Below, piece by piece: positions 8,815-19,220 of a stretch of DNA of 64,000 bases (its first letter is position 1; every line of letters begins with the position of its first letter). The stretch is from an uncultured Burkholderiales bacterium. Lineage in GTDB: Bacteria; Pseudomonadota; Gammaproteobacteria; Burkholderiales; Burkholderiaceae_C. The notes beneath the pieces are model-generated. The model was not told the origin of the DNA, did no database searches, and saw only the letters and a list, made by a program, of their open reading frames with translations. The position numbers were made by a program, and so were the translations under genes. The stretch lies in assembly GCA_903887325.1 (NCBI GenBank), contig CAISPG010000132.1, positions 1 to 64,000 of the forward strand, read 5' to 3'.

Positions 8815-11800
8815 ATGACGAACTCTTCGATAGCGAAAAATTCAGTCAAAGTGGTCATCCTGACCATGGACACGCACCTTAACAGCGCGGCTCACAAGGC
8901 ACGTGATGCGTTGATGCGTCAAATACCCGGCCTGAGTTTTTCCATCCATTCCGCATCCGAGTACACCACGGATGCCAACAAGTTGTCGCGCTGCAAAGCT
9001 GATATTGCATCTGCTGACATCCTTATCGTCACCATGCTGTTTCTGGAAGACCACTTTCAGCCGATTTTGCCCGACTTGCAAGCGCGCCGCGATCACTGCA
9101 CCGCCATGGTCTGCATCATGTCCGCCGCCGAGGTGGTCAAGCTGACTCAAATGGGCAAACTTGACATGGGCAAGCCCAGCACCGGCCCCATGGCTTTCCT
9201 GAAAAAACTTCGCGGCAGCAAGCCCCAAGCCGGTCAGAATGCGTCTGCCGGCGCCAAGCAAATGAAGATGCTGCGCCGACTGCCGCAAATCCTGCGATTC
9301 GTGCCGGGTACTGCGCAGGATTTGCGCGCTTACTTTCTGACACTTCAATACTGGCTTGGCGGTTCACAAGAAAACATTCAAAACCTGGTGATGTATCTGG
9401 TTGACCGCTACGCCAAGCATGTGCTGCCTAAAAACGCCGCCGACCTCAAAGTTGCCGCGCCGCTTGAATACCCGGAAGTCGGCGTGTATCACCCGCGCAT
9501 GCAACCGCGCCTGCACGATGACATCAACCACCTGCCGCAGTTGGTCAAACCGCAGGCTGCCAAAGGCCGTGTCGGTATATTGTTGTTGCGCTCTTATTTG
9601 ATTGCCAACAACGCACAGCATTACGACGCAGTGCTTGCGGCGCTGGAAGTGCAAGGTCTGCAAGTGGTGCCTGCCTTCGCCGCAGGCTTGGATTCACGTC
9701 CGGCGATTGAAGCTTTCTTCCTCAAAGACGGTAAATGCACGGTAGACGCCGTCATTTCGCTCACAGGTTTCTCGCTGGTCGGCGGCCCTGCCTACAACGA
9801 CGCACACGCTGCCGAAGAAATTCTGGGCAAGCTCGATGTGCCTTACATCGCCGCCCATCCGGTCGAGTTCCAAACGCTGGACCAATGGGGCGGCTCCAGC
9901 CGCGGCCTGCTACCGGTCGAATCCACCATCATGGTGGCGATTCCTGAACTCGATGGTTCAGTGGTTCCCATGGTCTACGGCGGACGCCCTGGCGCCGACG
10001 GCGTCACCTGCACCGGTTGTGAGCAACGCTGTACCTTCACCAAAGAACACCACCAGGAAGACATGTTCACCTGCACCGAGCGCACCTCCATGCTCGCCAT
10101 GCGGGTGGCGCGATTGGTGGCACTGCGTCGCAGCGAACGCGCCAAGCGCCGCGTGGCCATGGTCATTTTCAATTTCCCGCCTAATGCAGGCAACACCGGC
10201 ACCGCCGCTTATTTGGCTGTGTTCGAGTCGCTCTTCAACACCATGAAGGCCATGAAGGCCCAAGGCTATACCGTCGATTTGCCCGAATCACGCGAAGCGC
10301 TGGAGCACAGCATTCTTGAAGGTAACCGTATGCAATATGGTGCCGACGCGAATGTCCACACGCTGATTTCCGCAGAAGACCATGTGCGGCGCGAACGCTA
10401 TCTGACTGACATCGAAGCGCACTGGGGCCCGGCGCCCGGCAAAGATTTGACCAATGGCGAATCCATCTTTGTGATGGGGCATCAGTTCGGTAATTTGCTG
10501 GTCGCTGTGCAGCCATCTTTTGGTTATGAAGGCGACCCGATGCGTTTGTTGTTCGAAGGTGGCTTTGCCCCGACGCATGCGTTCTCGGCGTTTTACCGCT
10601 ACCTGCGCGAAGACTTTGCAGCCCATGCGGTGATGCATTTCGGCACCCACGGCTCGCTGGAATTCATGCCGGGCAAGCAAACAGGGTTGGCCGGCAACTG
10701 CTGGCCGGATCGTTTGATCCAGGACTTGCCGAATTTTTATTTGTACGCCGCCAACAACCCTTCAGAAGGCGCAATTGCCAAACGCAGAGGCGGCGCGACG
10801 CTCATCAGTTATTTGTCTCCGACTGTGGAAGCAGCCGGTTTGTACAGCGGCTTGGTGGATTTGAAAGCCTCTATCGACCGCTGGCGCAACCTCAGCCCCG
10901 CTGAGGCCACTGACATGGCGAGTCTGGCCGAACTGATTCAAGCCCAAGCTGCAGCCATTGACCTGACGCCCGCCCTTCCCGTGTGGAACATACACGCCAG
11001 CGCAAACAGCATGCAAGAGGTGCAACACACTGTTCAACAGTTGTCGGTGCAAATGCTGGAGCTTGAATACACGCTGATACCGCACGGTCTGCATGTGGTT
11101 GGCAAACCGTACACTGAATCTCAATTCACCGACATGTTGAGCGCCATGGCCGAAAGCCAAAACATAGGCGAAGTCGCACCTGCGGCCATTGAAGCCATCG
11201 TCAAAGGCAGCACTGCCGCCAAAGCCGCAGAGTTGAGCGGTCTGCCAGCCAGCGAAGAGCGCGGCAAACTGTTTGATACGCTTGCCAAGACCTTTATGTT
11301 GATGGGTAAGAACAGCGAAATCGAAGGCCTGCTCGGTGCCCTCGATGGCCGTTACATACACCCCGCCCCCGGCGGCGATTTGCTGCGCACACCGGAGGTG
11401 TTGCCCACCGGCCGCAACCTGCACGGCTTTGACCCGTTCCGCATACCCAGCGCTTTCGCTGTGCAAGACGGCGCCAGACAAGCCGACAAACTCATCGCCC
11501 GCTTCATGGACGACGGCAACCCTTTGCCCGAATCAGTGGCCATTGTTTTATGGGGCAGCGACAACCTGAAGTCTGAAGGCAGTCAAATCGGTCAGGCGCT
11601 GCGCTTATTGGGCGCCAAGCCCAGGTTTGACAGCTATGGCCGCTTGGTCGGTGCGCAGCTGATTCCGCTGGCCGAACTCGGCCGCCCGCGCATAGACGTG
11701 GTGGTCACGCTGTCGGGCATCTTCCGCGACCTGCTGCCGCTGCAAATCAAGATGCTGGCCCAGGCCGCGCTCATGGCTGCCGAGGCGGATGAACCGCCCG

Positions 11801-12609
11801 AGCAAAACTTCATCCGTAAACATGCATTGGCCTACCAGAAGGAACACAACTGCGACATGCCAACCGCGGCCTTGCGTGTGTTCGGCAACTCCGATGGCAG
11901 TTACGGCGCAAATGTGAACCATCTGGTCGACAACGGCTGCTGGGACAACGAAGATGAATTGGCCAACACCTACACCGCGCGCAAAGGTTTTGCCTTCGGT
12001 GTCAGCGGCCAACCGGTGTCAAACCCGGGCTTGCTCAGAAGCGCCCTAGCCGATGTGCAACTGACCTACCAAAACCTGGAGTCTGTCGAACTCGGCGTGA
12101 CCACGGTGGACAATTATTTCGACACACTAGGCGGCATCACCCGCGCTGTGCGCCAGGCCAAGGGGGATGGCACAGACCCTCCCGTTTACATCGGCGACCA
12201 GACCCGTGGCGACGGCACGGTCCGCAGTCTGTCGGAACAAGTAGCGCTCGAAACCCGCACCCGCATGCTCAACCCCAAGTGGTACGAAGGCATGCTGGAA
12301 CACGGTTATGAAGGTGTCAGACAAATTGAGGTTCACATCACCAACACCGTGGGCTGGTCAGCCACCACCGGCCAGGTGCAGCCTTGGGTTTACAAGCAAT
12401 TGACCGAAACCTTTGTGCTCAACCCTGAAATGCGCGACCGCCTCGCTCGGCTCAACCCGACAGCTTCGGCCCGTTTGGCCAACCGTTTGATTGAAGCCTC
12501 GGACCGCGCCTACTGGACGCCGGATGCCGACATGTTGCAACAAATGCAGCAGGCCAGCGACGAACTCGAAGACCGTTTGGAAGGCGTCTACGAAGCCAGC
12601 CAAAGTTAA
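8815..12609 (+). CDS. bchH: Magnesium chelatase subunit H
   Basis: 1264 aa; MHFGTHGSLEFMPGKQTGL, GVTCTGCEQRCTFTKEHHQEDMF, EEWLNTYTARKGFAFG-like motifs of BchH. Confidence 0.97.
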   Translation: MTNSSIAKNSVKVVILTMDTHLNSAAHKARDALMRQIPGLSFSIHSASEYTTDANKLSRCKADIASADILIVTMLFLEDHFQPILPDLQARRDHCTAMVCIMSAAEVVKLTQMGKLDMGKPSTGPMAFLKKLRGSKPQAGQNASAGAKQMKMLRRLPQILRFVPGTAQDLRAYFLTLQYWLGGSQENIQNLVMYLVDRYAKHVLPKNAADLKVAAPLEYPEVGVYHPRMQPRLHDDINHLPQLVKPQAAKGRVGILLLRSYLIANNAQHYDAVLAALEVQGLQVVPAFAAGLDSRPAIEAFFLKDGKCTVDAVISLTGFSLVGGPAYNDAHAAEEILGKLDVPYIAAHPVEFQTLDQWGGSSRGLLPVESTIMVAIPELDGSVVPMVYGGRPGADGVTCTGCEQRCTFTKEHHQEDMFTCTERTSMLAMRVARLVALRRSERAKRRVAMVIFNFPPNAGNTGTAAYLAVFESLFNTMKAMKAQGYTVDLPESREALEHSILEGNRMQYGADANVHTLISAEDHVRRERYLTDIEAHWGPAPGKDLTNGESIFVMGHQFGNLLVAVQPSFGYEGDPMRLLFEGGFAPTHAFSAFYRYLREDFAAHAVMHFGTHGSLEFMPGKQTGLAGNCWPDRLIQDLPNFYLYAANNPSEGAIAKRRGGATLISYLSPTVEAAGLYSGLVDLKASIDRWRNLSPAEATDMASLAELIQAQAAAIDLTPALPVWNIHASANSMQEVQHTVQQLSVQMLELEYTLIPHGLHVVGKPYTESQFTDMLSAMAESQNIGEVAPAAIEAIVKGSTAAKAAELSGLPASEERGKLFDTLAKTFMLMGKNSEIEGLLGALDGRYIHPAPGGDLLRTPEVLPTGRNLHGFDPFRIPSAFAVQDGARQADKLIARFMDDGNPLPESVAIVLWGSDNLKSEGSQIGQALRLLGAKPRFDSYGRLVGAQLIPLAELGRPRIDVVVTLSGIFRDLLPLQIKMLAQAALMAAEADEPPEQNFIRKHALAYQKEHNCDMPTAALRVFGNSDGSYGANVNHLVDNGCWDNEDELANTYTARKGFAFGVSGQPVSNPGLLRSALADVQLTYQNLESVELGVTTVDNYFDTLGGITRAVRQAKGDGTDPPVYIGDQTRGDGTVRSLSEQVALETRTRMLNPKWYEGMLEHGYEGVRQIEVHITNTVGWSATTGQVQPWVYKQLTETFVLNPEMRDRLARLNPTASARLANRLIEASDRAYWTPDADMLQQMQQASDELEDRLEGVYEASQS

Positions 12610-12673
12610 TCCGGCTTTTCCCTTGTTCACGCACGGTGACGCTGTCACCCTGCGCCTTTCGTAAGATTGCCCC

Positions 12674-13699
12674 ATGGCCATTCCCTTTCCTTTCTCCGCC
12701 ATCGTCGGTCAAGACGAGATGAAACTGGCGATTCAAATCGTGGCCGTCGACCCCAAAGTCGGCGGCGTGCTTGCGCTGGGCGACAGAGGCACCGGCAAAT
12801 CCACGGCGGTGCGCGCACTGGCTGATTTGCTGCCACCCATTCAAGTGGTCAAAGGCTGTCGCTACGGTTGCGATCCCAGCTGCAACGCTGGCAGTTGTGC
12901 GGAGTGCGCCAGCCTCAAAACGGGTAAAAAAATCGTTTCTGAAAGTAAACCCGTGCCGGTGATTGACCTGCCGCTGGGCGCCACCGAAGACCGCGTGGTT
13001 GGTGCGTTGGATTTGGAGCAAGCGCTGAGCCAAGGCGTGAAAGCTTTTTCTCCTGGTTTGCTGGCGCAAGCCAACCGTGGTTTTTTGTACATCGATGAAG
13101 TGAATTTGCTGGAAGACCATTTGGTCGATTTGCTGATTGACGTTGCAGCCTCGGGGGAAAACGTGGTCGAGCGCGAAGGCCTGAGCATCCGGCATCCGGC
13201 GCGGTTTGTGCTGGTCGGCAGCGGCAACCCGGAAGAAGGCGAATTGCGTCCGCAGTTACTCGATCGATTTGGTTTGTCAGTGGAAGTCCGCACACCGCAA
13301 GACCTAGACCAACGTGTGCTCGTTATCAAACGCCGCGATGCCTTCGAGCGTGACCCTGAAGCGTTTCGCCAAACCTATGCCGCCGACAACCAAGCACTGC
13401 GTAACCACATATTGAAAGCCCGCAAAACGCTGGAAAAAGTCGAAACCGGTGACGACTTGCTGCGCACTTGCGCGCAACTTTGCCAAAAATTGGGTACCGA
13501 CGGTTTGCGCGCCGAACTCACCTTGATGCGCGCCAGCCGCGCCTATGCTGCGATACAAGGCAAGAAAACAGTCACCACGGCACATTTGCGCGCCATCGCG
13601 CCGTTGGCCTTGCGCCACCGCTTGCGTCGCAATCCGCTGGACGACACCGGCTCGGGCACGCGTCTGCAACGTGCGCTTGCGGAGGTGCTGGGCGCGTGA
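12674..13699 (+). CDS. bchI: Magnesium chelatase subunit I
   Basis: 341 aa AAA+; FPFSAIVGQDEMKLAIQI, LGDRGTGKSTAVRALADLLPPI. Confidence 0.97.
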   Translation: MAIPFPFSAIVGQDEMKLAIQIVAVDPKVGGVLALGDRGTGKSTAVRALADLLPPIQVVKGCRYGCDPSCNAGSCAECASLKTGKKIVSESKPVPVIDLPLGATEDRVVGALDLEQALSQGVKAFSPGLLAQANRGFLYIDEVNLLEDHLVDLLIDVAASGENVVEREGLSIRHPARFVLVGSGNPEEGELRPQLLDRFGLSVEVRTPQDLDQRVLVIKRRDAFERDPEAFRQTYAADNQALRNHILKARKTLEKVETGDDLLRTCAQLCQKLGTDGLRAELTLMRASRAYAAIQGKKTVTTAHLRAIAPLALRHRLRRNPLDDTGSGTRLQRALAEVLGA

Positions 13700-15588
13700 A
13701 CCTGGCCTGGGACGACGCCCTGTGGGCTGCGGCTGCGCTCAGCGTCGACCCGTCAGGTTTGCGTGGCGTTTGGTTGCGTGCGCCGCACGGGCCGGCGCGC
13801 GACAACTGGCTGGCTGAACTCACCCGGCTGCATCCCTCACTCAGACGGCTGCCGGGACACGCCGACAGCGAACGCCTGCTCGGCGGGCTGGACTTGGGTG
13901 CCACTTTGAATGCCGGGCGCGCTATTTACCAGGCCGGTTTGTTGCTGCAAACCACGCCCACGGTTTTACTCTTGCCCATGGCCGAGCGATTGCCCGACGA
14001 CACCGCCGCCATTCTGGGCCAGGTGCTGGACCAAGGCCAGGTGACCTTGGGCAGCAGCGGCATGACGCAAGACACTTTCATTGGCGTGGCCGCTTTGGAC
14101 GAGGCACTGGACGACGAACCGCCACTGGCCGGCGGCTTGCAGGAGCGTTTAGGTATCTGGCTGGATTTGCGTTCTATGGGACGCTCCGGCGGCGAGTCAG
14201 AAGAAACCCGGCTGGTGTTGGACACCTTGCCCGAACTGGATTTGAACGCCTTGCGCGACCATGCCAGGCAGCTGCCGGTCAGCGACGCACACTTACAAGC
14301 CATGTGCCAGACCGCCATGGCCTTGGGCGTGGACAGCTTGCGCGCGCCATTGGCAGCCATCAAGCTGGCCAAAGTGATGGCTGCTTTGCGCGGCAATGAC
14401 GCGGTGGAAGACGAAGATTTGGGCCGTGCAGCCCGATTGGTGATCACACCGCGCGCCACCCGATTGCCGCCGCCACCTGAGCAAGCCCAGCAGGAGCAGC
14501 CTCCCCCCGAGCCCCCGGAGCAAGACAGCCCGCCTGAAGAGCCGCCGCCCGATCAAGCTCCCCAGAATAAAGACGCCGAGACAGATGAACAGCAAGAGCC
14601 CGAATTCGACCTGCAGCAAATGGCCGAGATGATGCTGGAAGCCGCCTTGGCCAGCCTGCCTGCGGACGTGCTGGCGCAACTGGCCGAGGGCAACAAACCA
14701 GCACCAGCCGGTCGCGGCCAAGGGCGCAGCGGCGAACGCAAAATGAGCCTGATGCGCGGCACGCCCATGCCGCCGCGCCCGGGCAACCCGCGCAAGGGCG
14801 CACGCTTGCATGTGCTGGCAACACTCAACGCCGCCGTGCCGCGCCAAAAACTGCGTCGCATACCCGCCAACTCCAAAGCCCGTTTAGCCATTCGCACCGA
14901 AGATTTCCATGTGCACCGGTTTGCCGAAAACAGCCCTACCTGTCTGATATTTGCGATTGATGCATCCGGTTCTGCGGCGCTGCACCGCCTGGCCGAGGCC
15001 AAAGGCGCGGTCGAGTTGCTGCTGGCTCAGTCGTATGCACGGCGCGACCAAGTCTGCGTTATAGGCTTTCGCGGCACCACCGCCGAGGTTTTGTTACCGC
15101 CGACCAAATCGCTGGTGCGCGCCAAGCGCAGCCTCTCCGGCCTGCCCGGCGGCGGCGGCACGCCATTGGCCAAGGCCATCGAACAAAGCCTGCAAGTCGC
15201 GCTGGCGGAAAAGCGGCTCGGGCATTCGCCCAGCCTGGTCATGCTGTCCGATGGGCGTCCAAACGTGACACTGCAAGGTCAAGGCGGACGGGCGCAAGCG
15301 CTGGAGGAGGCGCTCACTTTGGCGCGCCAGTGGCGTGGCCACGGCCTGCCCGCCATCTGGCTGGACACCAGCGCCAGACCGGACCCGCAGGCCCAACAAC
15401 TGGCCAAAGAAATGGGCGCACGTTACGTGCCTTTGCCCTTGGCCAATGGCAATCGCATGGCGCAAGCGGTACAGGCGGTGCAAGCCGGCGGCGTCATGCC
15501 ATCTGCGCCTGCAACGGCTTCACCCGTTTGGCAAAAACAGTCGGCCCCATCGACCACGCCGGTTTGGCGCAACCCGGTGGCTGGTTGA
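13696..15588 (+). CDS. bchD: Magnesium chelatase subunit D
   Basis: GTG start overlapping the bchI stop; Pro/Glu-rich linker and VWA domain (FAIDASGSAALHRLAEAKGAVELLL). Confidence 0.93.
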   Translation: MNLAWDDALWAAAALSVDPSGLRGVWLRAPHGPARDNWLAELTRLHPSLRRLPGHADSERLLGGLDLGATLNAGRAIYQAGLLLQTTPTVLLLPMAERLPDDTAAILGQVLDQGQVTLGSSGMTQDTFIGVAALDEALDDEPPLAGGLQERLGIWLDLRSMGRSGGESEETRLVLDTLPELDLNALRDHARQLPVSDAHLQAMCQTAMALGVDSLRAPLAAIKLAKVMAALRGNDAVEDEDLGRAARLVITPRATRLPPPPEQAQQEQPPPEPPEQDSPPEEPPPDQAPQNKDAETDEQQEPEFDLQQMAEMMLEAALASLPADVLAQLAEGNKPAPAGRGQGRSGERKMSLMRGTPMPPRPGNPRKGARLHVLATLNAAVPRQKLRRIPANSKARLAIRTEDFHVHRFAENSPTCLIFAIDASGSAALHRLAEAKGAVELLLAQSYARRDQVCVIGFRGTTAEVLLPPTKSLVRAKRSLSGLPGGGGTPLAKAIEQSLQVALAEKRLGHSPSLVMLSDGRPNVTLQGQGGRAQALEEALTLARQWRGHGLPAIWLDTSARPDPQAQQLAKEMGARYVPLPLANGNRMAQAVQAVQAGGVMPSAPATASPVWQKQSAPSTTPVWRNPVAG

Positions 15589-15593
15589 GTTTC

Positions 15594-16457
15594 ATGGACT
15601 GGGAAAAACTGCGCCACGACTGGCCTAACGCAGTGCACAGCCGGTTCGTTGAAGCGGCAGGTGTGCGCTGGCATTTGCAACAAGCAGGCACGCAAGGGCC
15701 GCGCATGTTGTTGCTGCACGGCACCGGCGCTTCCTCTCACACTTGGCGAGACATGCTGCTGCCGCTGTCAGAAAAAGCGCAAGTGCTGGCCGTCGATTTG
15801 CCCGGACACGGTTTCTCCAGCCTGGCTGAAGGCGACGGCATGTCGCTGCCGGGCATGGCGAAAAGCTTAGGCATTTTGCTAAAACAACTCAATTGGCCGG
15901 TGGATGCCTTCATAGGCCATTCGGCAGGCGCGGCGATTGCCGCACAAATGGTGTTAGACCAGGGCTTGCAACCGCAGGTGCTGATTGGCATCAACCCGGC
16001 CTGGATGCCGCTGCCGGGATTGGCCGGTTTGTTATTTCCACCTGCTGCCAAATTGCTGGCCCTCACCAGCCTGGTGCCGCAATGGTTTGCGCGCCAGGCC
16101 AGCAGCCCCGGCATGTTGGACAAACTGCTGCAAAGCACCGGCTCGACGCTGGATGAGCGCGGAAAATATTTGTACGCGCAGCTCGTGGCCAGCCCGGCGC
16201 ATGCGCAAGGCGCGTTGAAAATGATGGCAGCCTGGGATTTGTCGCGTGGCGTGCACAAGTTGCAGCAATTGCGCTGCCCGGTTCGCATACTGGTGGGCGA
16301 CAAGGACGGCACGGTGCCACCGCTGCAAGCTCGACAAGCCATGGGCTTGCTGTCAGACGTTCAATTAGACACAAGATCAGGCTATGGTCACCTAGTGCAC
16401 GAAGAAACACCACAACAAACAGTTAAATTCTGTTTGAAAAATCTCCTGAACAATTAG
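15594..16457 (+). CDS. bchO: BchO alpha/beta hydrolase
   Basis: MLLLHGTGASSHTWRDMLLPL... DLPGHGFSS... GHSAGAAIAAQM; immediately after bchD. Confidence 0.9.
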   Translation: MDWEKLRHDWPNAVHSRFVEAAGVRWHLQQAGTQGPRMLLLHGTGASSHTWRDMLLPLSEKAQVLAVDLPGHGFSSLAEGDGMSLPGMAKSLGILLKQLNWPVDAFIGHSAGAAIAAQMVLDQGLQPQVLIGINPAWMPLPGLAGLLFPPAAKLLALTSLVPQWFARQASSPGMLDKLLQSTGSTLDERGKYLYAQLVASPAHAQGALKMMAAWDLSRGVHKLQQLRCPVRILVGDKDGTVPPLQARQAMGLLSDVQLDTRSGYGHLVHEETPQQTVKFCLKNLLNN

Positions 16458-16613
16458 CGCCGGATTTACCCGTCGGCATCTACTGAAACAAATATTTGTT
16501 GCTCGATATGCACTGGAAATTCAAACAATGTCCCTCAGATTTCATTCGCAAAGTTCATCGACTCAAACTAGGCCATGAAAATACTTATAGAATAAACTAA
16601 AAAGCTGAACTAA

Positions 16614-16960
16614 ATGAAAAAAACTACTACATCAATTTTTTAAATCTGCTTAAAGCTTTGGAGCCGTCAACAGATGAAGCTTTGCAGGACTCCACCTGCA
16701 AACAGATTCTGGAGGAAATTGCCATCGGTGTGTCGAATGACAAACTGTTGACGGTGTCTGATGTCATGAGTTTCAAACAACTCGGTTCACCCGCTACCTT
16801 GCATCGCAAGCTTGATGTTCTTTTGAACGCCAAACTGGTTGAGTCCATTTTTCAAGGCAATAACCGGCGCACTAAATACATCAACCTGACCTCCTCCGGT
16901 CAAGCTTATTTCGAACGTTTGTCCAGCGCCATCGAATCGGTACAGTCTATTCATCAATGA
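16614..16960 (+). pseudogene. Winged-helix (MarR-like) regulator; apparent start-proximal frameshift, or initiation at TTG 16658
   Basis: ORF with SPATLHRKLDVLLNAKLVESIFQGNNRRTKYINLTSSGQAYFERL. Coding continues upstream in frame as KNYYINFLNLLKALEPS, but ATG 16614 is one base out of frame across an A7 run. Confidence 0.6.
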
Positions 16961-17017
16961 CCTCCCAATTATTCGGGACAACAAGGCCATTACCTATGTG
17001 GCCTTGTCACACTTTTA

Positions 17018-18220
17018 TCAGGTTTTGGCCATGCCCATCAAGTGCGCCATGTCCTTGAAGAATATTTTCACGTGCGCCATGGGTTTTGTTCGCTCTAGCT
17101 TTTTGTTCATGTATGAATCAAAAGTCAATTTTTGCACGTCCTTGTCTTCGCACATCTTGACGAAGCTTTCGCGGCGTTTGTCAGTGCTGTACCAGAAATA
17201 TTGCATGATGCCCAGCACCATAAACACCGTGCCGTGGTCTTTCATGAAGCGCTTGCGCGCCAGCTTCAAGGCCTTGGTGTTGCCCGTGGTCAGCATGTCA
17301 TGCGCAGCTTCTGCGGCCAGACGCCCGCCCAACATGGCGTAATAAATACCTTCACCGGAAGCAGGTGCGACCACACCGGCTGCGTCTCCGGCCAGCACCA
17401 CGTCGCGTCCGTTGTCCCAGCGAGGCAGCGGTTTCATAGGCAAAGGCGCGCCCTCGCGACGCAACACTGTGGCTTGCTGTAAGCCTGCGGCATCGCGCAA
17501 ACGCCCGACCGCGCCTCGCAATGAAAACCCTTTGTCCGCGCTGCCGGTACCCACACTCATGGTGTCGCCGTGCGGGAACACCCAGCCGTAAAAATCGGGC
17601 GACAAACTGCCACGGTAATACACATCGCAACGCGACGGGTCGGCATCGGTTTGCAACTTGTTTGCCGGGGTTTGCAATATCTCGTGGTAGGCAAACACGT
17701 ATTTGGTTTTTTCCGCGCCTGGGACAGCCTGTTTGGCCACCTCGGACTTGGCACCGTCAGCACCGATGATGCATAAGCCGCGTGTGCTGGCGGCAAATGT
17801 CAAACCGTCATCAGTACGTACCGTGAAATGCACCCGGCTGACGCCGTCATCGTCGCGGGTGAGTTTGTCGAATACACCGCGCTGGCGCACAGCCCCGTGT
17901 GATTCGGCACGCACGCGCAACCATTCGTCAAACTGGTCACGGTTAACCATGCCGACAAAACCGCCTTCGATAGGAATATCGACTTTTTTGTCTTTGGGCG
18001 ACACCATGCGGGCCGCACGCGCCTTGGCCACCAACAGCTCATCCGGGATCTGGAAGTCCTTGATCAAGCGCGGCGGTATGGCACCGCCGCAAGGTTTGAT
18101 GCGTCCCTGGCGGTCCAGCAACAGCACGCGATGCCCTTGTAAAGCCAAATCATCCGCAGCAGTAGCACCTGCCGGGCCACCGCCCACCACCACCACGTCA
18201 TAGGTATCGTTTTTCATCAT
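17018..18220 (-). CDS. bchP: Geranylgeranyl reductase
   Basis: 400 aa; YDVVVVGGGPAGATAADDLA, IKPCGGAIPPRLI, VLAGDAAGVVAPASGEGIYYAM. Confidence 0.95.
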   Translation of the reverse strand: MMKNDTYDVVVVGGGPAGATAADDLALQGHRVLLLDRQGRIKPCGGAIPPRLIKDFQIPDELLVAKARAARMVSPKDKKVDIPIEGGFVGMVNRDQFDEWLRVRAESHGAVRQRGVFDKLTRDDDGVSRVHFTVRTDDGLTFAASTRGLCIIGADGAKSEVAKQAVPGAEKTKYVFAYHEILQTPANKLQTDADPSRCDVYYRGSLSPDFYGWVFPHGDTMSVGTGSADKGFSLRGAVGRLRDAAGLQQATVLRREGAPLPMKPLPRWDNGRDVVLAGDAAGVVAPASGEGIYYAMLGGRLAAEAAHDMLTTGNTKALKLARKRFMKDHGTVFMVLGIMQYFWYSTDKRRESFVKMCEDKDVQKLTFDSYMNKKLERTKPMAHVKIFFKDMAHLMGMAKT

Positions 18221-18257
18221 TTGACTCCAAATAAAAGAACAGCTTCACTCAAATTTG

Positions 18258-19160
18258 TCATGATGTAACTCCGCTTGCATGACGCATCGCAAAAGCGCTG
18301 ACCATCATGCCGGCCACCAGCAAGGGCACACCAAGGGCGCTCAATCCCAAAGCCTGCTTGACCGGGTCTTTCATGAACCGGGTCATCAACGGGACTTGCG
18401 CGTAAATCAACAGCAATACGGCCAGGGCGTAAGACCAATCGCTCCATCGAACCAACAAAGCCACCACGACTAACTGCGGCAACAGCATGACCCAGCACGC
18501 CGTACCGGCAGCGCGTTTGACACCGAGTTGCACCGGCAGCGACCACACGCCCATGAGCCGGTCGCCCTCAATGGCTTTGAAATCGTTCAAGGTCATGATG
18601 CCGTGCGCTGCCAGGCTGTAGAGCAAGGCCAAAGTCAGAATATGTGCGCCCGGCAGTTCGCCGCCAGACATGACAGCCGCTCCTGTGATCCAGGCCAGCC
18701 CCTCATAACTGAGACCGCAAGCGGCGTTGCCCAGCCAGCCGTCTTGTTTGAAGCGAAAAGGCGGTGCGCTATAGCCCCAGGCCAGCAGCAAGGCCAGCAA
18801 AGTAGCTTTGAAGCCCCAGGCACCCAGTTGCCAGGCCCAAAGCAAGGACAACGCGGTCCAGATGATGGCAATGTACAAACCCCATCGACCGGGAATGCGC
18901 CCGGAGGGAATAGGTCTTTGCGGCTCATTGATGGCGTCTACATGACGGTCAAACCAATCGTTCACCGCCTGGCTGGTGGCGCAGACCATGGGGCCGGCCA
19001 ACACAATACCGCTGAAAACCAACCACAAATGCTCTGTCAAAGACTGACCCGAAGACACCGCACCGCAAGCAAAAGCCCACATGGGCGGAAACCATGTGAC
19101 GGGCTTGAGAAGTTGCAAAACTGCGGCGGGTTGGGGGAATTGCATCACCCCATTTTTCAT
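18258..19160 (-). CDS. bchG: Bacteriochlorophyll synthase
   Basis: UbiA family; VNDWFDRHVDAINEPQRPIPSGRIPG and LNDFKAIEGDRLMGVWSLPVQLG. Confidence 0.96.
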   Translation of the reverse strand: MKNGVMQFPQPAAVLQLLKPVTWFPPMWAFACGAVSSGQSLTEHLWLVFSGIVLAGPMVCATSQAVNDWFDRHVDAINEPQRPIPSGRIPGRWGLYIAIIWTALSLLWAWQLGAWGFKATLLALLLAWGYSAPPFRFKQDGWLGNAACGLSYEGLAWITGAAVMSGGELPGAHILTLALLYSLAAHGIMTLNDFKAIEGDRLMGVWSLPVQLGVKRAAGTACWVMLLPQLVVVALLVRWSDWSYALAVLLLIYAQVPLMTRFMKDPVKQALGLSALGVPLLVAGMMVSAFAMRHASGVTS

Positions 19161-19174
19161 CTGACAGTAATAAA

Positions 19175-19192
19175 TGTCAATCTAAGTTGACG
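19175..19192. promoter_or_regulatory. PpsR/CrtJ-type palindrome (one-base variant) upstream of bchG
   Basis: TGTCAATCTAAGTTGACG. Confidence 0.7.
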
Positions 19193-19207
19193 CTTTTTGG
19201 CAGCGAC

Positions 19208-19220
19208 AAGGGTTTACTCT
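19208..19220. promoter_or_regulatory. Imperfect AGGG-N4-CCCT dyad upstream of bchG
   Basis: AAGGG-TTTA-CTCT, overlaps the ppsR 3' end. Confidence 0.3.

Noticed and set aside
12452-13195. 247-aa minus-strand ORF over bchI (and similar long antisense ORFs over bchH, acsF, bchL, bchX)
   Set aside because: Shadow ORFs of GC-rich conserved genes; His/Gln/Arg-rich composition with no family signature.
14461-14600. Repeat-like Pro/Glu/Gln-rich stretch in bchD
   Set aside because: Normal acidic proline-rich linker between the AAA-like and VWA domains of BchD.
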